Shown here: piece by piece, positions 23,301 to 34,003 of the stretch
How positions within the stretch are numbered: position 1 is the first letter of the stretch
Layout of the letters: each line of letters begins with the position of its first letter
Assembly: GCA_036897485.1 (NCBI GenBank)
Contig: JAYMTF010000404.1
Span: forward strand, 1 to 37,183
Length of the DNA stretch: 37,183 bases
Direction: 5' to 3'
From: Pelargonium nanum
Lineage: Eukaryota > Streptophyta > Magnoliopsida > Geraniales > Geraniaceae
Notes under the pieces: generated by a model
What the model saw: only the letters and a program-made list of their open reading frames with translations
What the model was told of the DNA's origin: nothing
Database searches by the model: none
Program-made: the position numbers and the translations under genes

Positions 23301-25110
23301 ATTGGTAAAAAAAATAACTAAATTAGCGGATGTGATAATTTACATCATTTAAAATGTACTATATTTATACCGATTACCCTAAAAAGAACTAGCGTTGTGT
23401 TTGAGGGTTGAATTCTAATTATAGGTTGATGTTAAACAACTAGTCTAATGATAACGCGCACACAAGTTGCCTACAACAAAAAGGGGTCGATCCAAATTCT
23501 TTCTTTGAAGGTCGATTTATTTATCTCTTGGGACGAAGTCATCGTGTAAATTCATTTATAGCTTAGGTCGACCCAATAACTAATTTGAATCAACAATTCT
23601 ATTTGAATATGATACAAAACAAATCATGGGGGTTGAAGGTTGATTTTGGAATTTGATTCTACAATAATAAGGATAAAATAATAACAAACTATGTTTTCTT
23701 CACCTCATACGAAAGTTGTAAGAACAAATTAGCTACGAAGAAAATGGCTGTTGTGGAACCCAAATGTATGTGAGGAGTCAAAGATTCAAACATCAGCAAT
23801 CTCGTTTCTTTGTATACATTCCGATATGACGCATATTGCAGAAGTTATGTAGATGCCAATAAAACTTTTTTTTGTGTGTGAAGAAAGTACACCAATAAAA
23901 CTTAAATGCTTTGGAATCTTTTTACAAAATTACAATAAACCTAAAACAAGATTAATGAAATAATAAAGTTAGCTAGTTTTCTTTGTTTTGTAAGCATTTT
24001 ATTGTAATCTTGCATTATGATAGCTTGCATGTGACTATCGCTGTATTTTGGGTTTATGTTTCAGAACAATAATGTTATTATGAATTATTAGACTCTCTAA
24101 TTCGAGGCAATAATTATTTGGTTGGTTCATAATTGGAACAAAAAAATAAAGTTTGTATGAAAGTAAAATATCTTTATAAACAAAATATCAACTTTTAAAA
24201 TGGTGGTTGGTCAATGAAACTTTTTTTTTTTTAATTTTTATTACCAAACTTTTGTGCCAATAAATACTATTTGACTATGAAGCTGGAGTTTTTGTAGTGT
24301 ATATATATAGTTCTAAAATAAAATTATGAAATAATTTGTGCTCATTGTATTAACATCAATTTTATGTAAGTAAGAAAAATATTTTTAGTAAGATATATCG
24401 AATATTGTGTTAGGAGTAATCCCGACGTTGATGTACATGTTAGGGTTGACAATTCAAAAATTGTGTCAATTTTCTAAAAGTCTTGATCGAAATGATCTTA
24501 CTTAATACCGACTAGTAAAATGTCTAGGTTGTGAGTTTTAGCATGAAATGTGCGGGGTTCTCAAACTTGGCCTGACCAAAAATTGATAGGAATATCAAAT
24601 ATGCTTTGTCAATCTTTAATTTGTAAAAATGAGAATTAAATTATAAATGTCAATTATTTGTGTCCAAATTGTCAACTCCAAATACAACGGTTAGGTATAG
24701 AAATCAAACTTTTTTCTCTGTCCAATTTAGATTTTAGCTACAATTATTATTAGGAGCCAACTGTTACTTTCTTAATTTGTGACACTAATTAATTACAAAA
24801 ATGCCACTACATTATTTTATTATTGAAAACAAAAAGTCTCTTAATTAAATAATAGACAAGAAAAGAATTATTTCTAAAAGTGGATAAATACACTAAAATT
24901 GTTAACAATATAGTGCAAGTCAAGACTGCCTAATTTTCCATTTAAAATCACACTTATTACCTTCCAACTCAAATTAAATTACTTTATTAAAATATTGTAG
25001 GAAGAAATTTTATTTTTATCGATTTTAGTCCCTTTTTTATTATAAGTTGATCTACACAAATGAGTAACTCTCTCTTTTTAACCTAAATAGCCACTCCATA
25101 TTGTCGGTAA

Positions 25111-25167
25111 GGAGGCTCAAACCCGAAGCCACAGAAGAAAACTAAAACACTTAAACCGCTTGACCCA
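25111..25167 (-). repeat. tRNA-like SINE-type remnant, copy 2
   Basis: On the minus strand TGGGTCAAGCGGTTTAAG (25167-25150) is followed by GGTTTGAGCCTCC-like sequence (about 25123-25111), the same A-box/B-box layout as the copy at 23230. Degenerate and of unknown length. Confidence 0.4.
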
Positions 25168-25544
25168 ACAAGTCTAAGGTGATTTTAATATGTTTTGATT
25201 GAAATAGTTTTTTTGTTTGTTTTGTTTATTGAATAATTTATTAATTTTCGCACACAAAATTAATTAAAATTAGGAAGTTAATCAAAATGTAGGAAATATT
25301 TTGTATTTTTTTTGTCTAATAAGTAACAGAAAAAAATGTCAGAAAATTAAATGTAAGAAAATTTATTTATTTAGTATTAAATTTGCAGTGTTTGTGCAGT
25401 GAGCTTCACTTTCTCTTTCATTAGTGTCGCTCTCCATGAATTTTCCATCTCAAATGTAGCAAAAAACGAAAATTAAAAAACCCAACTTTCTCTTCAATTA
25501 TTCACAGTAAGTTCTACCCAATTTCACTTTCTCTATCTACTCCT

Positions 25545-25675
25545 GTTTGGTTCCCGAGAAAGTACAAAAGCACCGAATTACTTGCAATTTGGGATCTCTC
25601 TCCCACACTCTCGCTCTTCAGCTGAATTTACTTTTTTGATTTCATTTTCTCTGTTTATTTTCTCGGTAACCAAAC
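25545..25675. repeat. 17-bp inverted repeat in SAM gene leader
   Basis: GTTTGGTTCCCGAGAAA at 25545-25561 pairs with its reverse complement at 25659-25675 with one mismatch, separated by 97 nt. Both lie just upstream of the SAM-protein start, probably in its 5' UTR, and could form a stem in the transcript. Confidence 0.75.
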
Positions 25676-25782
25676 GGACTGGTTTGGTTTTTGATTAGGA
25701 AATGAGATATGGATGTGAATTGAGCTGCTAGCTGTTTGGTTGTTGTGGATGTTTAGGTGAATTTGGGCTGCTGATTAGGGCT

Positions 25783-28446
25783 ATGGCCAAAGATCACCAG
25801 CCGGAGCCTCTTGATTTCTTCATTTGGACTGTGGAGGTATTTTGGGTTCTCTTCTGATTTGGATCTTATTGCTTTATTTCTTCACTTGTGCTTGTGTGAT
25901 TTTTGTCTAGTTTCTGTGTTTTTGAAGATCTGATGATGATTCTATTGATTTGGATGAATTGGGTTCTTACTATAGTTGCTAGTAATTTCATTTTTGTTTA
26001 GAGAAAGTGCTGATAGTTCCTTGTTTAATTTGAGTTTAGCTGAAATTCACATCAATATGTAAGTATATCTATATGTGTCTCCTTCAATTGGAAGATTTGA
26101 GAACTGGGTAGTTTGCGTTTTGATGCATAGAATATGATCGGGACCATTTGGATGAATTGACTTAAAAAGATGTATACTTTAATTACATTAGTTGTCGGTT
26201 ATTAATTACAGTGAAGGAATTTAAGGTTTGGTTGAATTTCATGTTCTGCTGAAATTTTGGGAAATGATTATCGTTTCTTTGGTGTGTGTTCAGAACGCTT
26301 CAGAAGTCTTGTTAGTGAGTTGTCAAGTTTGTGTTAGTTATCTGTTAAGCTGCATATTTCTGATTTCAAAGGTCGCGATTCGCGAACATATGACGCTTTT
26401 AGACTCAACGTGTATATGGTTGGCCTTTGTAACCTCTTGGGTATCATTGTTTAGAAAATAAAGGGCATCTTGAGTATTGTTCCCTGTGTAATATTGATTT
26501 AGTGTTCAAACAGATGGAGATGTGGACCCTAAAGTAATTTGGTGGAAAAAATTCTTAGGCTGTTGTCAGCCCCAAGCTCAACCCAGCGTATGCGGGGCTA
26601 TTTTAACCTTGTATATGTTTCCTATAAAATAAGGAGATTTTTTTTTGGTATGGAAAAAACAACTATCAAGCATCTTGACCAGTGAGCAGAGAGCTATCCC
26701 TTTATTCTTGTTTTAGCTTTACAAATGGCATATCGGTATTCTCCTTATCTAGGGCTTTGTTACACAAGCGGATTGCATATCCGAATAGGTAATCATTTGC
26801 AATTTTTCTCTTCAATTAATATTCACAAGATTAGAGGAGAAATTGTTGGGTGGGGTTCTATCTAGGATGTTTTGCCTCTTGTTCATATTTCTTGGAAGCT
26901 GAAAGTAGAGCTGAAGAAGAGGCTTTATAGAGGAGGTTATTTTTTGTGATATGACAAGGTGAAGGTATAGGCTCCGCAGTGAGTGTTGTTCAATTTATGA
27001 ACTACTGTGGTTTGAGGGTATTAGTTGTTGGATCACTTCAAGTTCCAGTGAAGTGCTAGATTCTTACTAGCATCTTTGATGGTTGAACTTTGGGATAGGT
27101 TTCAATCCTTCACTGAATTGTTAATTTACCATATAACTGATAGAGCAGTTGATGGCTTTCTACAGATTTCACTTCTGGATTTATGGATGGAATGAGCTAT
27201 TGCGGTGCTTGCTACTGGCTTGTTTGTGGATATTTAAAGGAATATTTACTTGTTTGCTTTAGATAGGATCAATGGAGGTGCCGCTAGTAGTTGCTTAAAT
27301 TTCAAAAATTGTATTTACTGTAAAGCATAGATTTCATGTCTCCTTGCTGATAAACCCGGTTAGACTTGTGTGTTGCTTGTCAATCGAAGAGGAGTTCAAT
27401 AGTTCAAGAACCATGCATGAAAAGTAAAACAGTCAAGAGGACAAGAAACATACTTCAGTAGCTGATTATTCATATCGATAACTGGCTATTCATATCTGAT
27501 TAACTTTATAGGTGATGAAAAAAAAGGAAGCAAATTCTTATGTAAACGATGAGACTACTATCTTTTGTGAATTTTATTTATTGACTTCTGAAAAATGATT
27601 TAAACAAACCATACAGGAACTATCATCCTTGAACATAACTTTCTAATGTTTGAATGAATACTTCTGGCTGCTGTGAAGACTAACACGTTGATTCTGTGAG
27701 AATGAAAACAAATGAAAAGAGGAAGGTTGGTTGAATATCTTGCCTCCTCATGCTTGGTTCTTTCTGTTTCGCCAGGATGTTGGTCTGTGGCTGGAAGAAA
27801 TAAACCTGGGAAGCTACCGCCCGATTTTCAAAGAAAATGGCGTTAATGGGGAATACTTAGAGGGCATGTCCATGTTCACCACTGAACAGATTCTTCGATT
27901 TATAAGGCGCTGCCACATGAAATGGGGAGACTTCATCACTCTGTGCAAGGAACTTAGGCGAATAAAAGGTCCTCTTTTTTTCCCCTCTTACTCCCTTTTG
28001 CGCAAATTGTCCCTTAACTACTGCGCCAACAAAATGCTAGTTACTTGTCAAGGAAAAGGAAATGGTTTTCAATTATGTAATGGCTGTTACTAAGAGATAT
28101 TACTAAAATATTGGTCTGACTTTGTTGGTATTTATTAGTATTTTCTACGGTTTTACCTCCGTGACAACACAAATATTCTTGTAAATTGCCTCCTCTGTTG
28201 AGGCACCAATCCTCTTCGTAGGTTTACTCATGAAATTGCTGTACAAATTCATAATTTGAGATTGTCCTACATATAGTTTCCAGTTGTATTGACTGACACC
28301 AGATATATTTTCCAGTGGCCTGCCTCAAGGGGGAGCAAAAAATTCGCCGGCCGTGGTGGGCCCCATCTTGCTTGTCAGTAGTCTTTGTCAAAGCGGCAAA
28401 GCGTAACAGACAGTCACGAGTTGTTTCCCTGAAGCTAGAACCTTGA
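25783..28446 (+). CDS. small SAM-domain protein
   Basis: Three exons with GT-AG borders and matching phases: 25783-25836 (phase 0 end), 27776-27968 (phase 1 end) and 28316-28446. They encode 125 aa ending in TGA. Exon 1 gives MAKDHQPEPLDFFIWTVE. Exon 2 is a single sterile alpha motif (about 19-82), with the typical DVGLWLEEINLGSYRPIF opening and an EQILRFIRRCHMKWGDFI helix. Exon 3 adds a basic, Trp-containing tail (RRPWWAPSCLSVVFVK, then KRNRQSRVVSLKLEP). SAM domains mediate protein-protein or RNA interaction; the role of this small plant protein is unknown. Exon 3 is chosen because it restores frame at a TTTTCCAG acceptor and ends soon after; reading through exon 2 would run into intron. The first intron is about 1.9 kb. 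An AATAAA lies at 28823-28828. Confidence 0.85.
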
Positions 28447-28822
28447 TGCAAGATCTTTGCTTATATGTATGTATTTTCAGTTTTCATTTTGTTTAGGGAA
28501 CAGAAAGCAAGTAGCAGACAACTCAACTGTTGTGTTAAATCTTTGGGGTGTTACTGATATAGGAGAACTCTCTTTTCAAACAAAAAAAAAAGGAAAGAAA
28601 AAGAATTATATTTCTGTTGATCTGGTAGTCGTCTATTCTGTCACGGTATCAAGGAAACGAAAATCATGATAGTGTGGCTCAGTCGTGAAGAGGATCGGTA
28701 CAGGAACATTTTTATGCATCTGAAGTTTCTGCTTGGCGACAAAGCTCCGATTTTCTTGTGTTAGTTATCACTGTATGCATTGTCTTCCAGCAACGAAATT
28801 GTTCTTGAATACGTATATCTTC

Positions 28823-28828
28823 AATAAA
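28823..28828 (+). terminator. AATAAA poly(A) signal candidate of SAM gene
   Basis: Canonical AATAAA about 380 nt after the SAM-protein stop codon, in sense orientation, followed by T-rich and GT-rich sequence. Plausible 3' end of that transcript. Confidence 0.5.
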
Positions 28829-28849
28829 AGAACAGCTTCGTCGTTGTCT

Positions 28850-31330
28850 TGATGAATAACGTAATGTTTATATGCTTTTCGCGACTTTCGCTTTCATTGT
28901 AGCTTGTTGGAAGGTGGTTTGTAAGAGATTTCAGGCTCCTATTTTCATCATTGTTGAGGAATGTTGTGCTTCTATTCAATAATTATGATATCCATGATTC
29001 CTTTGAAGCCCAAAGTTAGACTGGAATTTGGAAAGATAATGCTATAAGAGTTCTAACAGTTTTCACCCATGAGGGAAAAAAAATTCTCATCTAAAAAGTT
29101 AAATGGCCGAGATTTAGCCAAGTCTATCAAAGTTTGATATGTCACAAAATAATGGCAATACCTGTCCTAATAAATTTGTGAACGTGTAGTGCCTGCGTGA
29201 GTCCATTCTTTTGTGTCTTGTTCAGTCTTAATCATTAATAAGTTGGCTAAGACACTTTGCTCTCTTCCCCCATGTTTATTACTTGTTAGAGGAATGTCCG
29301 TTTTATAGGAGGTTAGAAGTGACATGAAAATAGGCAGATTATGAGTAATAGGGGCCTCTAGATGAGGGGATACATTAAGCCCTTTTTATGAAAAGGTTGG
29401 GACTTTGATGAGAATGACCTCTACCCAAAGTTTTTTCGCCTAAGCTGGCTTGGAGTGTCAAAGTGTGACCTCGGTTCGGGCCAAGATTATATGTTGTTAT
29501 TTAATTTGCTCAGAGTTTGTCGTGCCCTGTTCGGATCAAGGCATATGCTCGCGGAGGATGGACCTTTGAGTAAAATATTATAATTAAAACTCAAAATTTA
29601 AATAAAAACATTTAAGCAAATATAGTAACTTATTGATTACGTATTAACACATGAGTATAACAAATTAGCACACATATATTATAAAAAATAAAAGTATATT
29701 AAAAGTTGTAGAAACAAAGACTTTAACTACATGTAAAATTAACATTAAAGATATAATTAAAATAGGTTTATCAACATGCTACAAGTAAACGATAAAGCAA
29801 AATACATCTCCAAAAATTAAATCACATTCTTTTCAGTGGTGGACCCAGAAATTCCGAAATATGGGGTCAAAAAAATTTCTGTTAATGCAATTATCTTAAA
29901 ATATGGGGTCAATTAAGTATAATAAGTATATTTTTAACAAAATATAACTAAAAAATATTTTTTTTCTCCAAAATGTGGGGTCAGGTGACCCCACAACCTT
30001 CAATGTGGCTCCGCCGCTGATTCTTTTGATTGGACTTCTTTAACCTATCTCTAAAATTAACTTTATTCTCTGTGGTCCTCATCGTCCTCCCCTTCTTGAA
30101 CTCTCGTTAAGAAAAAGCTTCGGCTAAATCGTTGTGCTTGGTCGCTTTCTTCTCTTTTAAATCTGGCCGAGCTCTCTCTTCTCTCTGCATCTAGAAAGCT
30201 GACACTAATCCTACTCCGAGGTTTCCTCCCCAAACAGCTCTAGGCAGGATTATGTCTTAATTACATGTATCAGAATAAAGGAAGATTAAATTAGATTTTG
30301 ATGGTGTAATTGAAAAATATCTAATTATGAGATTCACAGTTATAAATAATAATAAAACACATTGAAGGCATCTACCCATAACACTGAAATTTATCAAATG
30401 AAATCAAACAATGTTTGGATTAAAATATTATGAAATGAGAACTTTTACTATTATAAATTAATAATGATGATTTAAAATCTAATTTTTATTATGATTCGTG
30501 AACAAAAATTCTAACACGAAAGATATGAACCTAAATAAAACCAAATATGTAAGAAAAATATATTGAAATTCATATGAATTCACTCATGAAATATTAATGG
30601 AAGTAGATTTTCTTTGTATAAACAAGAAAGTATTTCTCTATTTTTTCTGATAAAAAGAAAACATAATTGTGTGGATTTTGTACAAGATGGATCCTTTAAC
30701 AATCCATGAAGTTGGATTGAAGGTATGAAAGAAAAAGAAAGAAAGTTATATAAAAATTACCTTTCTGAAATTTTCCCATGCCATCCATTTTCAAGAGCGA
30801 TTAGTTTTTGTTCGTGTATAAGCCTCTCAACATCATATGCTGAACTTTTGTGTGTGTTCTTCTGAAGGCGTCTGAGGCTGAATTTATAGAATCAGATCAC
30901 AAAAGATTTGAGATATTTGAAATTAAAGTTTGAATCCATGGGCGGTAAAATTACCGCGCACACGGAAATTTTGAAATTCAAAATTGGGTAAAATGTTAAT
31001 GCTAAAACCATTGGCGGGTTGATAATTAAAATAGGAATATGTAAGTTTCTAGAACGTGTTCAGTGTCTCAACTTTTACAGATTGACCGCAACGGTTACAT
31101 GATCAAACATCTTGGGCTTAGAATCTCTCACCCAACATACAAACATTTTGAATTGGGCCTCTCTTTAAAAATTGGCCTAAAAGACTTGATGAAATGCAAT
31201 AAATCCAAAGTACCAAATTGCAAGATCCAATTGTAACCAAGAGTGAAATCATAATATCTGTAAGTTGTGGCTTGAAATGGCCACCAAACCCTAACACCAA
31301 TTCACAGCCAAGCAATATAAGATCTCCATT
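28850..31330. other. intergenic region between SAM gene and LHCB2
   Basis: AT-rich sequence with no supportable gene. The one clear feature is a 186-bp hAT-type MITE at 29834-30019. A pyrimidine-rich stretch at about 30060-30250 does not translate into anything recognisable. The minus-strand open frame at 31118-31315 is not credible. Confidence 0.6.
29834..30019. mobile_element. hAT-type MITE with 8-bp target duplication
   Basis: A 186-bp element bounded by an exact 8-bp direct repeat ATTCTTTT (29826-29833 and 30020-30027). Its ends are imperfect terminal inverted repeats: left CAGTGGTGGACCCAGA, right (reversed) CAGCGGCGGAGCCACA, matching at 12 of 16 positions. An 8-bp duplication and CAGYGGYGGA ends are characteristic of hAT-derived non-autonomous elements in plants. 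The inside is AT-rich, with a GGGGTCA motif repeated and an internal palindrome TGGGGTCA/TGACCCCA. There is no coding capacity. Confidence 0.9.
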
Positions 31331-31570
31331 TCTTTAATTGCCACGTGGCGGAACACAAGCCACTTTCCTCCAAACAAGAATCAGAATTGAAATCCACATC
31401 CATTACGTGGACCAATAAGGCGTGGGTGACGTGTACATATCCTAATCCTCTTCATCTTCTCCACCTCCCTTATAAACCCTCCTCTCCCACTTTCATTTCC
31501 ACTCACCAAGCTTTGTTAGCATCAACAACACAAACCACCAGAGCTCAGCTCCACAAATACACAGTCATCA
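31331..31570 (+). promoter_or_regulatory. LHCB2 promoter and 5' UTR
   Basis: Upstream of the LHCB2 ATG are a perfect 10-bp palindromic G-box GCCACGTGGC (31340-31349), TACGTGG (31404-31410), CCAAT (31412-31416), TGACGTGT (31427-31434) and a TATA box TATAAA (31471-31476) about 95 nt before the ATG. G-box plus CCAAT arrangements are typical of light-regulated photosynthesis promoters. The 5' UTR of roughly 65 nt is A/C-rich. Confidence 0.75.
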
Positions 31571-32871
31571 ATGGCAACTTCTGCAATCCAGCTGCAGACA
31601 GCATTTGCTGGCAAGACTGGCCTCAGGCAGTCCAATGAGTTCGTCAGGAAGGTTGGTAGCTTTGGTGGCGGAGGCATCAGCATGAGGCGCACCGTCAAGA
31701 GTGCCCCGGAAAGCATATGGTAACTACTTCAATATAATGCAAATCATATATGCTTATAGCTCTCTAGGCGAGTCTCCTAGAGAGCTATAAGCAACGTCAG
31801 CCACATCACTCAAAACATTGATGTGGCTGACGTGGCAACAAACGTGTGATTGTTGGCTTAAATCTCTCTAGGAGACCCTTGTCTCTGCATATGTGACTCG
31901 TATCAAATATTAAACCTTCAACTATTACATGAAACTTTTAGATGAGTTGATTATCAACGTTACCTGCATTGACTTATATTAGGTATTAGCCATATATGTA
32001 AAGGCTTATAGCTCTCCATGTATCATTATCTTCTACTAGGTTTGTGTATGCTATTATGATTCGGACATGATATCTTATATGTGCTCATTCAATTCATGTA
32101 GTATTAGATAAAAGTGTTGTTACGTATATAATAATATTTAATCTTCAACTATCAGTTTAAGTTTTTAGATGAATTGTTCGTTGACATTACCTGGATTGAC
32201 TTTGTAACTGATGAAACAGGTATGGTCCAGACCGTCCCAAGTACTTGGGACCATTCTCGGAGCAAACTCCATCATACCTTACCGGTGAATTCCCCGGTGA
32301 CTATGGCTGGGACACAGCCGGGCTATCAGCAGACCCCGAGACATTCGCCAAGAACCGTGAGCTCGAGGTGATCCACTGCAGATGGGCCATGCTCGGAGCA
32401 CTGGGCTGCGTTTTCCCCGAACTTCTCTCAAAGAACGGTATCAAGTTCGGAGAGGCAGTTTGGTTCAAGGCCGGGTCACAAATCTTCTCCGAGGGTGGCC
32501 TAGACTACCTCGGAAACCCGAACCTCATCCACGCCCAGAGCATTCTCGCAATCTGGGCTTGCCAGGTTGTGCTCATGGGATTCATTGAAGGCTACCGTGT
32601 TGGCGGAGGACCTCTCGGGGAAGGACTAGACCCACTCTACCCGGGCGGGTCCTTCGACCCTCTTGGACTTGCTGATGATCCGGAAGCATTTGCAGAGTTG
32701 AAGGTGAAGGAGATCAAGAACGGGCGGCTGGCCATGTTTTCCATGTTCGGGTTCTTCGTGCAGGCCATTGTTACCGGAAAGGGACCAATTGAGAACCTGT
32801 ATGACCATGTTGCTGATCCAGTGGCCAACAATGCTTGGGCATATGCCACTAACTTTGTCCCCGGAAAATGA
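31571..32871 (+). CDS. LHCB2: LHCB2, chlorophyll a/b-binding protein of the light-harvesting complex II
   Basis: Two exons (31571-31719 and 32220-32871) joined within the Trp50 codon encode 266 aa, the usual LHCB2 length. An N-terminal chloroplast transit peptide precedes the mature [11 protein letters not shown] end; Thr41 in RRTVK is the position phosphorylated by the STN7 kinase in LHCB2 during state transitions. WYGPDR (50-55) is the trimerisation/phosphatidylglycerol motif. The [15 protein letters not shown] and [20 protein letters not shown] segments are the paired LHC helices with chlorophyll-ligand Glu/His/Asn-Arg residues. RRTVK and the single intron after SIW point to type II (LHCB2) rather than LHCB1. 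It acts in thylakoid LHCII trimers feeding photosystems II and I. The coding sequence is G/C-richer than its surroundings, as usual for highly expressed photosynthesis genes. Its intron carries a fold-back element. Confidence 0.97.
31752..31876. repeat. nested inverted-repeat (fold-back) element in LHCB2 intron
   Basis: Three stacked inverted repeats. GCTTATAGCTCTCTAGG (31752-31768) pairs perfectly with 31776-31792 across a 7-nt loop. ACGTCAGCCACATCA (31794-31808) pairs perfectly with 31819-31833 across a 10-nt loop. GTCTCCTAGAGAG (31772-31784) also pairs perfectly with CTCTCTAGGAGAC (31864-31876), giving a 105-bp unit whose 13-bp terminal inverted repeats enclose the inner hairpin. This looks like a fold-back MITE. 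No target duplication was found. Confidence 0.8.
31905..32202 (+). repeat. imperfect direct repeat in LHCB2 intron
   Basis: 31905-31976 and 32133-32202 are related copies, sharing CTTCAACTAT, TTTTAGATGA and TTACCTG-ATTGACTT in the same order. A further shared piece (CATATATG and then GCTTATAGCTCTC) begins at 31746 and 31989. The intron therefore seems to hold a diverged tandem duplication, with the fold-back element in the first copy. Confidence 0.6.
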
Positions 32872-33353
32872 AGAACCGATCGATCTTGATCGAATCTTTC
32901 GCCGATGTAATGTAACTGAATCTTCTTGGTTTTAATGAAGCTCTCAGGCTGTAGCTGATCTGTGCAAGTTATGTGCTCGTCTTGTATCTATTTCATTGCT
33001 AAAGAAACCAGCTTTGTTGTGTTATGAAATCCTAAAATTTCTTGTCAAATGTGTGCTGCAATCTTGAAAAATCTAATAGCATTGTACTATGAATAAGCTG
33101 TGAGAGATGTGAACTATGCAAAATGTTCTAAATTCAGATGTGCTCAAACAGGAAAAAGCATGCTCTCCTAGTTGCTATTCAACTCTGAAAGTAGTATCAG
33201 GCTATCAGCAAATTGCTCCCATTTTCAGTTTGATAGACTTATTTGTCATGGTTAGTATTTCAATTTCAGACGTTAAACTTTTGAGGTCTCAAATTCGTGT
33301 ATCGATTGTTACGTTTTTTCCTTTTATTTTATTAGCAAGCATGCATAACAACC

Positions 33354-33406
33354 GATGTTCGAATCTAAGCCCTCAAGAGAAGCAAGCGTCTTAAACCATT
33401 TGTCCC
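33354..33406 (-). repeat. tRNA-like SINE-type remnant, copy 3
   Basis: On the minus strand GGGACAAATGGTTTAAGACG (about 33406-33387) is followed by GATTCGAACATC (33365-33354), the A-box/B-box arrangement also seen near 23230 and 25111. A 13-A run (33427-33439) lies beside it. Degenerate and not a functional tRNA. Confidence 0.45.
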
Positions 33407-33656
33407 GTTGATAGTTGTTGCTGATAAAAAAAAAAAAATTTCAGATGCTAAAATCTACTTTCAATAATCCGAATTTATTCTTAGTCTCCTTTATATAAAC
33501 TCTGGTTGCTTATCTAATTTCATCTTATAAATCATCATTTAGGCTAGTTTTCTGTTCTGGAATTGATAGATAATGCAAGTTGACTGTCAATGAAAAAATT
33601 AATGTGAAAAAAAATAAACAAAAGTACTAAAAGTAGTTGAAATCTATATCCTTTGA

Positions 33657-33751
33657 GGGAAGAATTTGGATTTAACAAACCCTTCTATCTTCCTCTTAGA
33701 ATGACATTCTTAATCTCATTTCAAAAAATTGAATGGAAATTTATTTTTTCA
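33657..33751 (+). repeat. interspersed repeat copy B
   Basis: Same family as 15912-16010, same orientation: GGGAAGAATTTGGATTTAAC, then AAACCCTTCTATCTTC, ATCTCATTTCAAAAAATTG and AATGGAAA. It sits about 250 bp upstream of the PPR start codon. Confidence 0.75.
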
Positions 33752-34003
33752 TTATATATATAAAAAATACCTAAAACGCATCGTTTCATCCATCTTCAAC
33801 CTTCCAACTGGTTCCAAGTTCAAAAGAGAACCCTAAACTATAAAGCTTAAACCTTTGCACCACTCTCTTCCACTGTTCCACACAGTCCACACACAGCTGG
33901 TGAGTCACCACATTCCTTGAATCACCCGAGTTCACTCACTTCCTTCTTCTCCAACCCACACCATGATCCACTGATCACTCCTGAACTCTCCAAATTCCAA
34001 TAA

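Larger units (their letters stand above)
22203..25380. other. VPS11 3' region and intergenic DNA
   Basis: The first several hundred bases should be VPS11 3' UTR; no single poly(A) site can be fixed. Short open frames there (for example 22108-22470 and 22817-23055) have no recognisable product. From about 23.0 kb the DNA becomes AT-rich and contains two tRNA-like SINE-type remnants (about 23230-23300 plus strand and 25111-25167 minus strand). Nothing else could be classified; a stretch around 23440-23830 has the texture of old transposon sequence. Confidence 0.55.
32872..34003. other. LHCB2 3' UTR and intergenic region before the PPR gene
   Basis: The LHCB2 3' UTR probably ends within about 200-250 nt of the stop codon. 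Beyond it the DNA holds a minus-strand tRNA-like repeat remnant (33354-33406) and copy B of an interspersed repeat (33657-33751). The open frame at 33116-33394 has no recognisable product. The last ~150 bases should be the PPR leader. Confidence 0.55.

Noticed and set aside
28224..28451. Minus-strand 75-codon open frame
   Set aside because: Antisense to SAM-gene exon 3, which joins exon 2 in frame and gives a plausible C-terminus.
33354..33406. Possible tRNA gene because of GATTCGAA-type B box
   Set aside because: No acceptor stem, D-arm or anticodon arm can be drawn; fits a tRNA-derived repeat instead.
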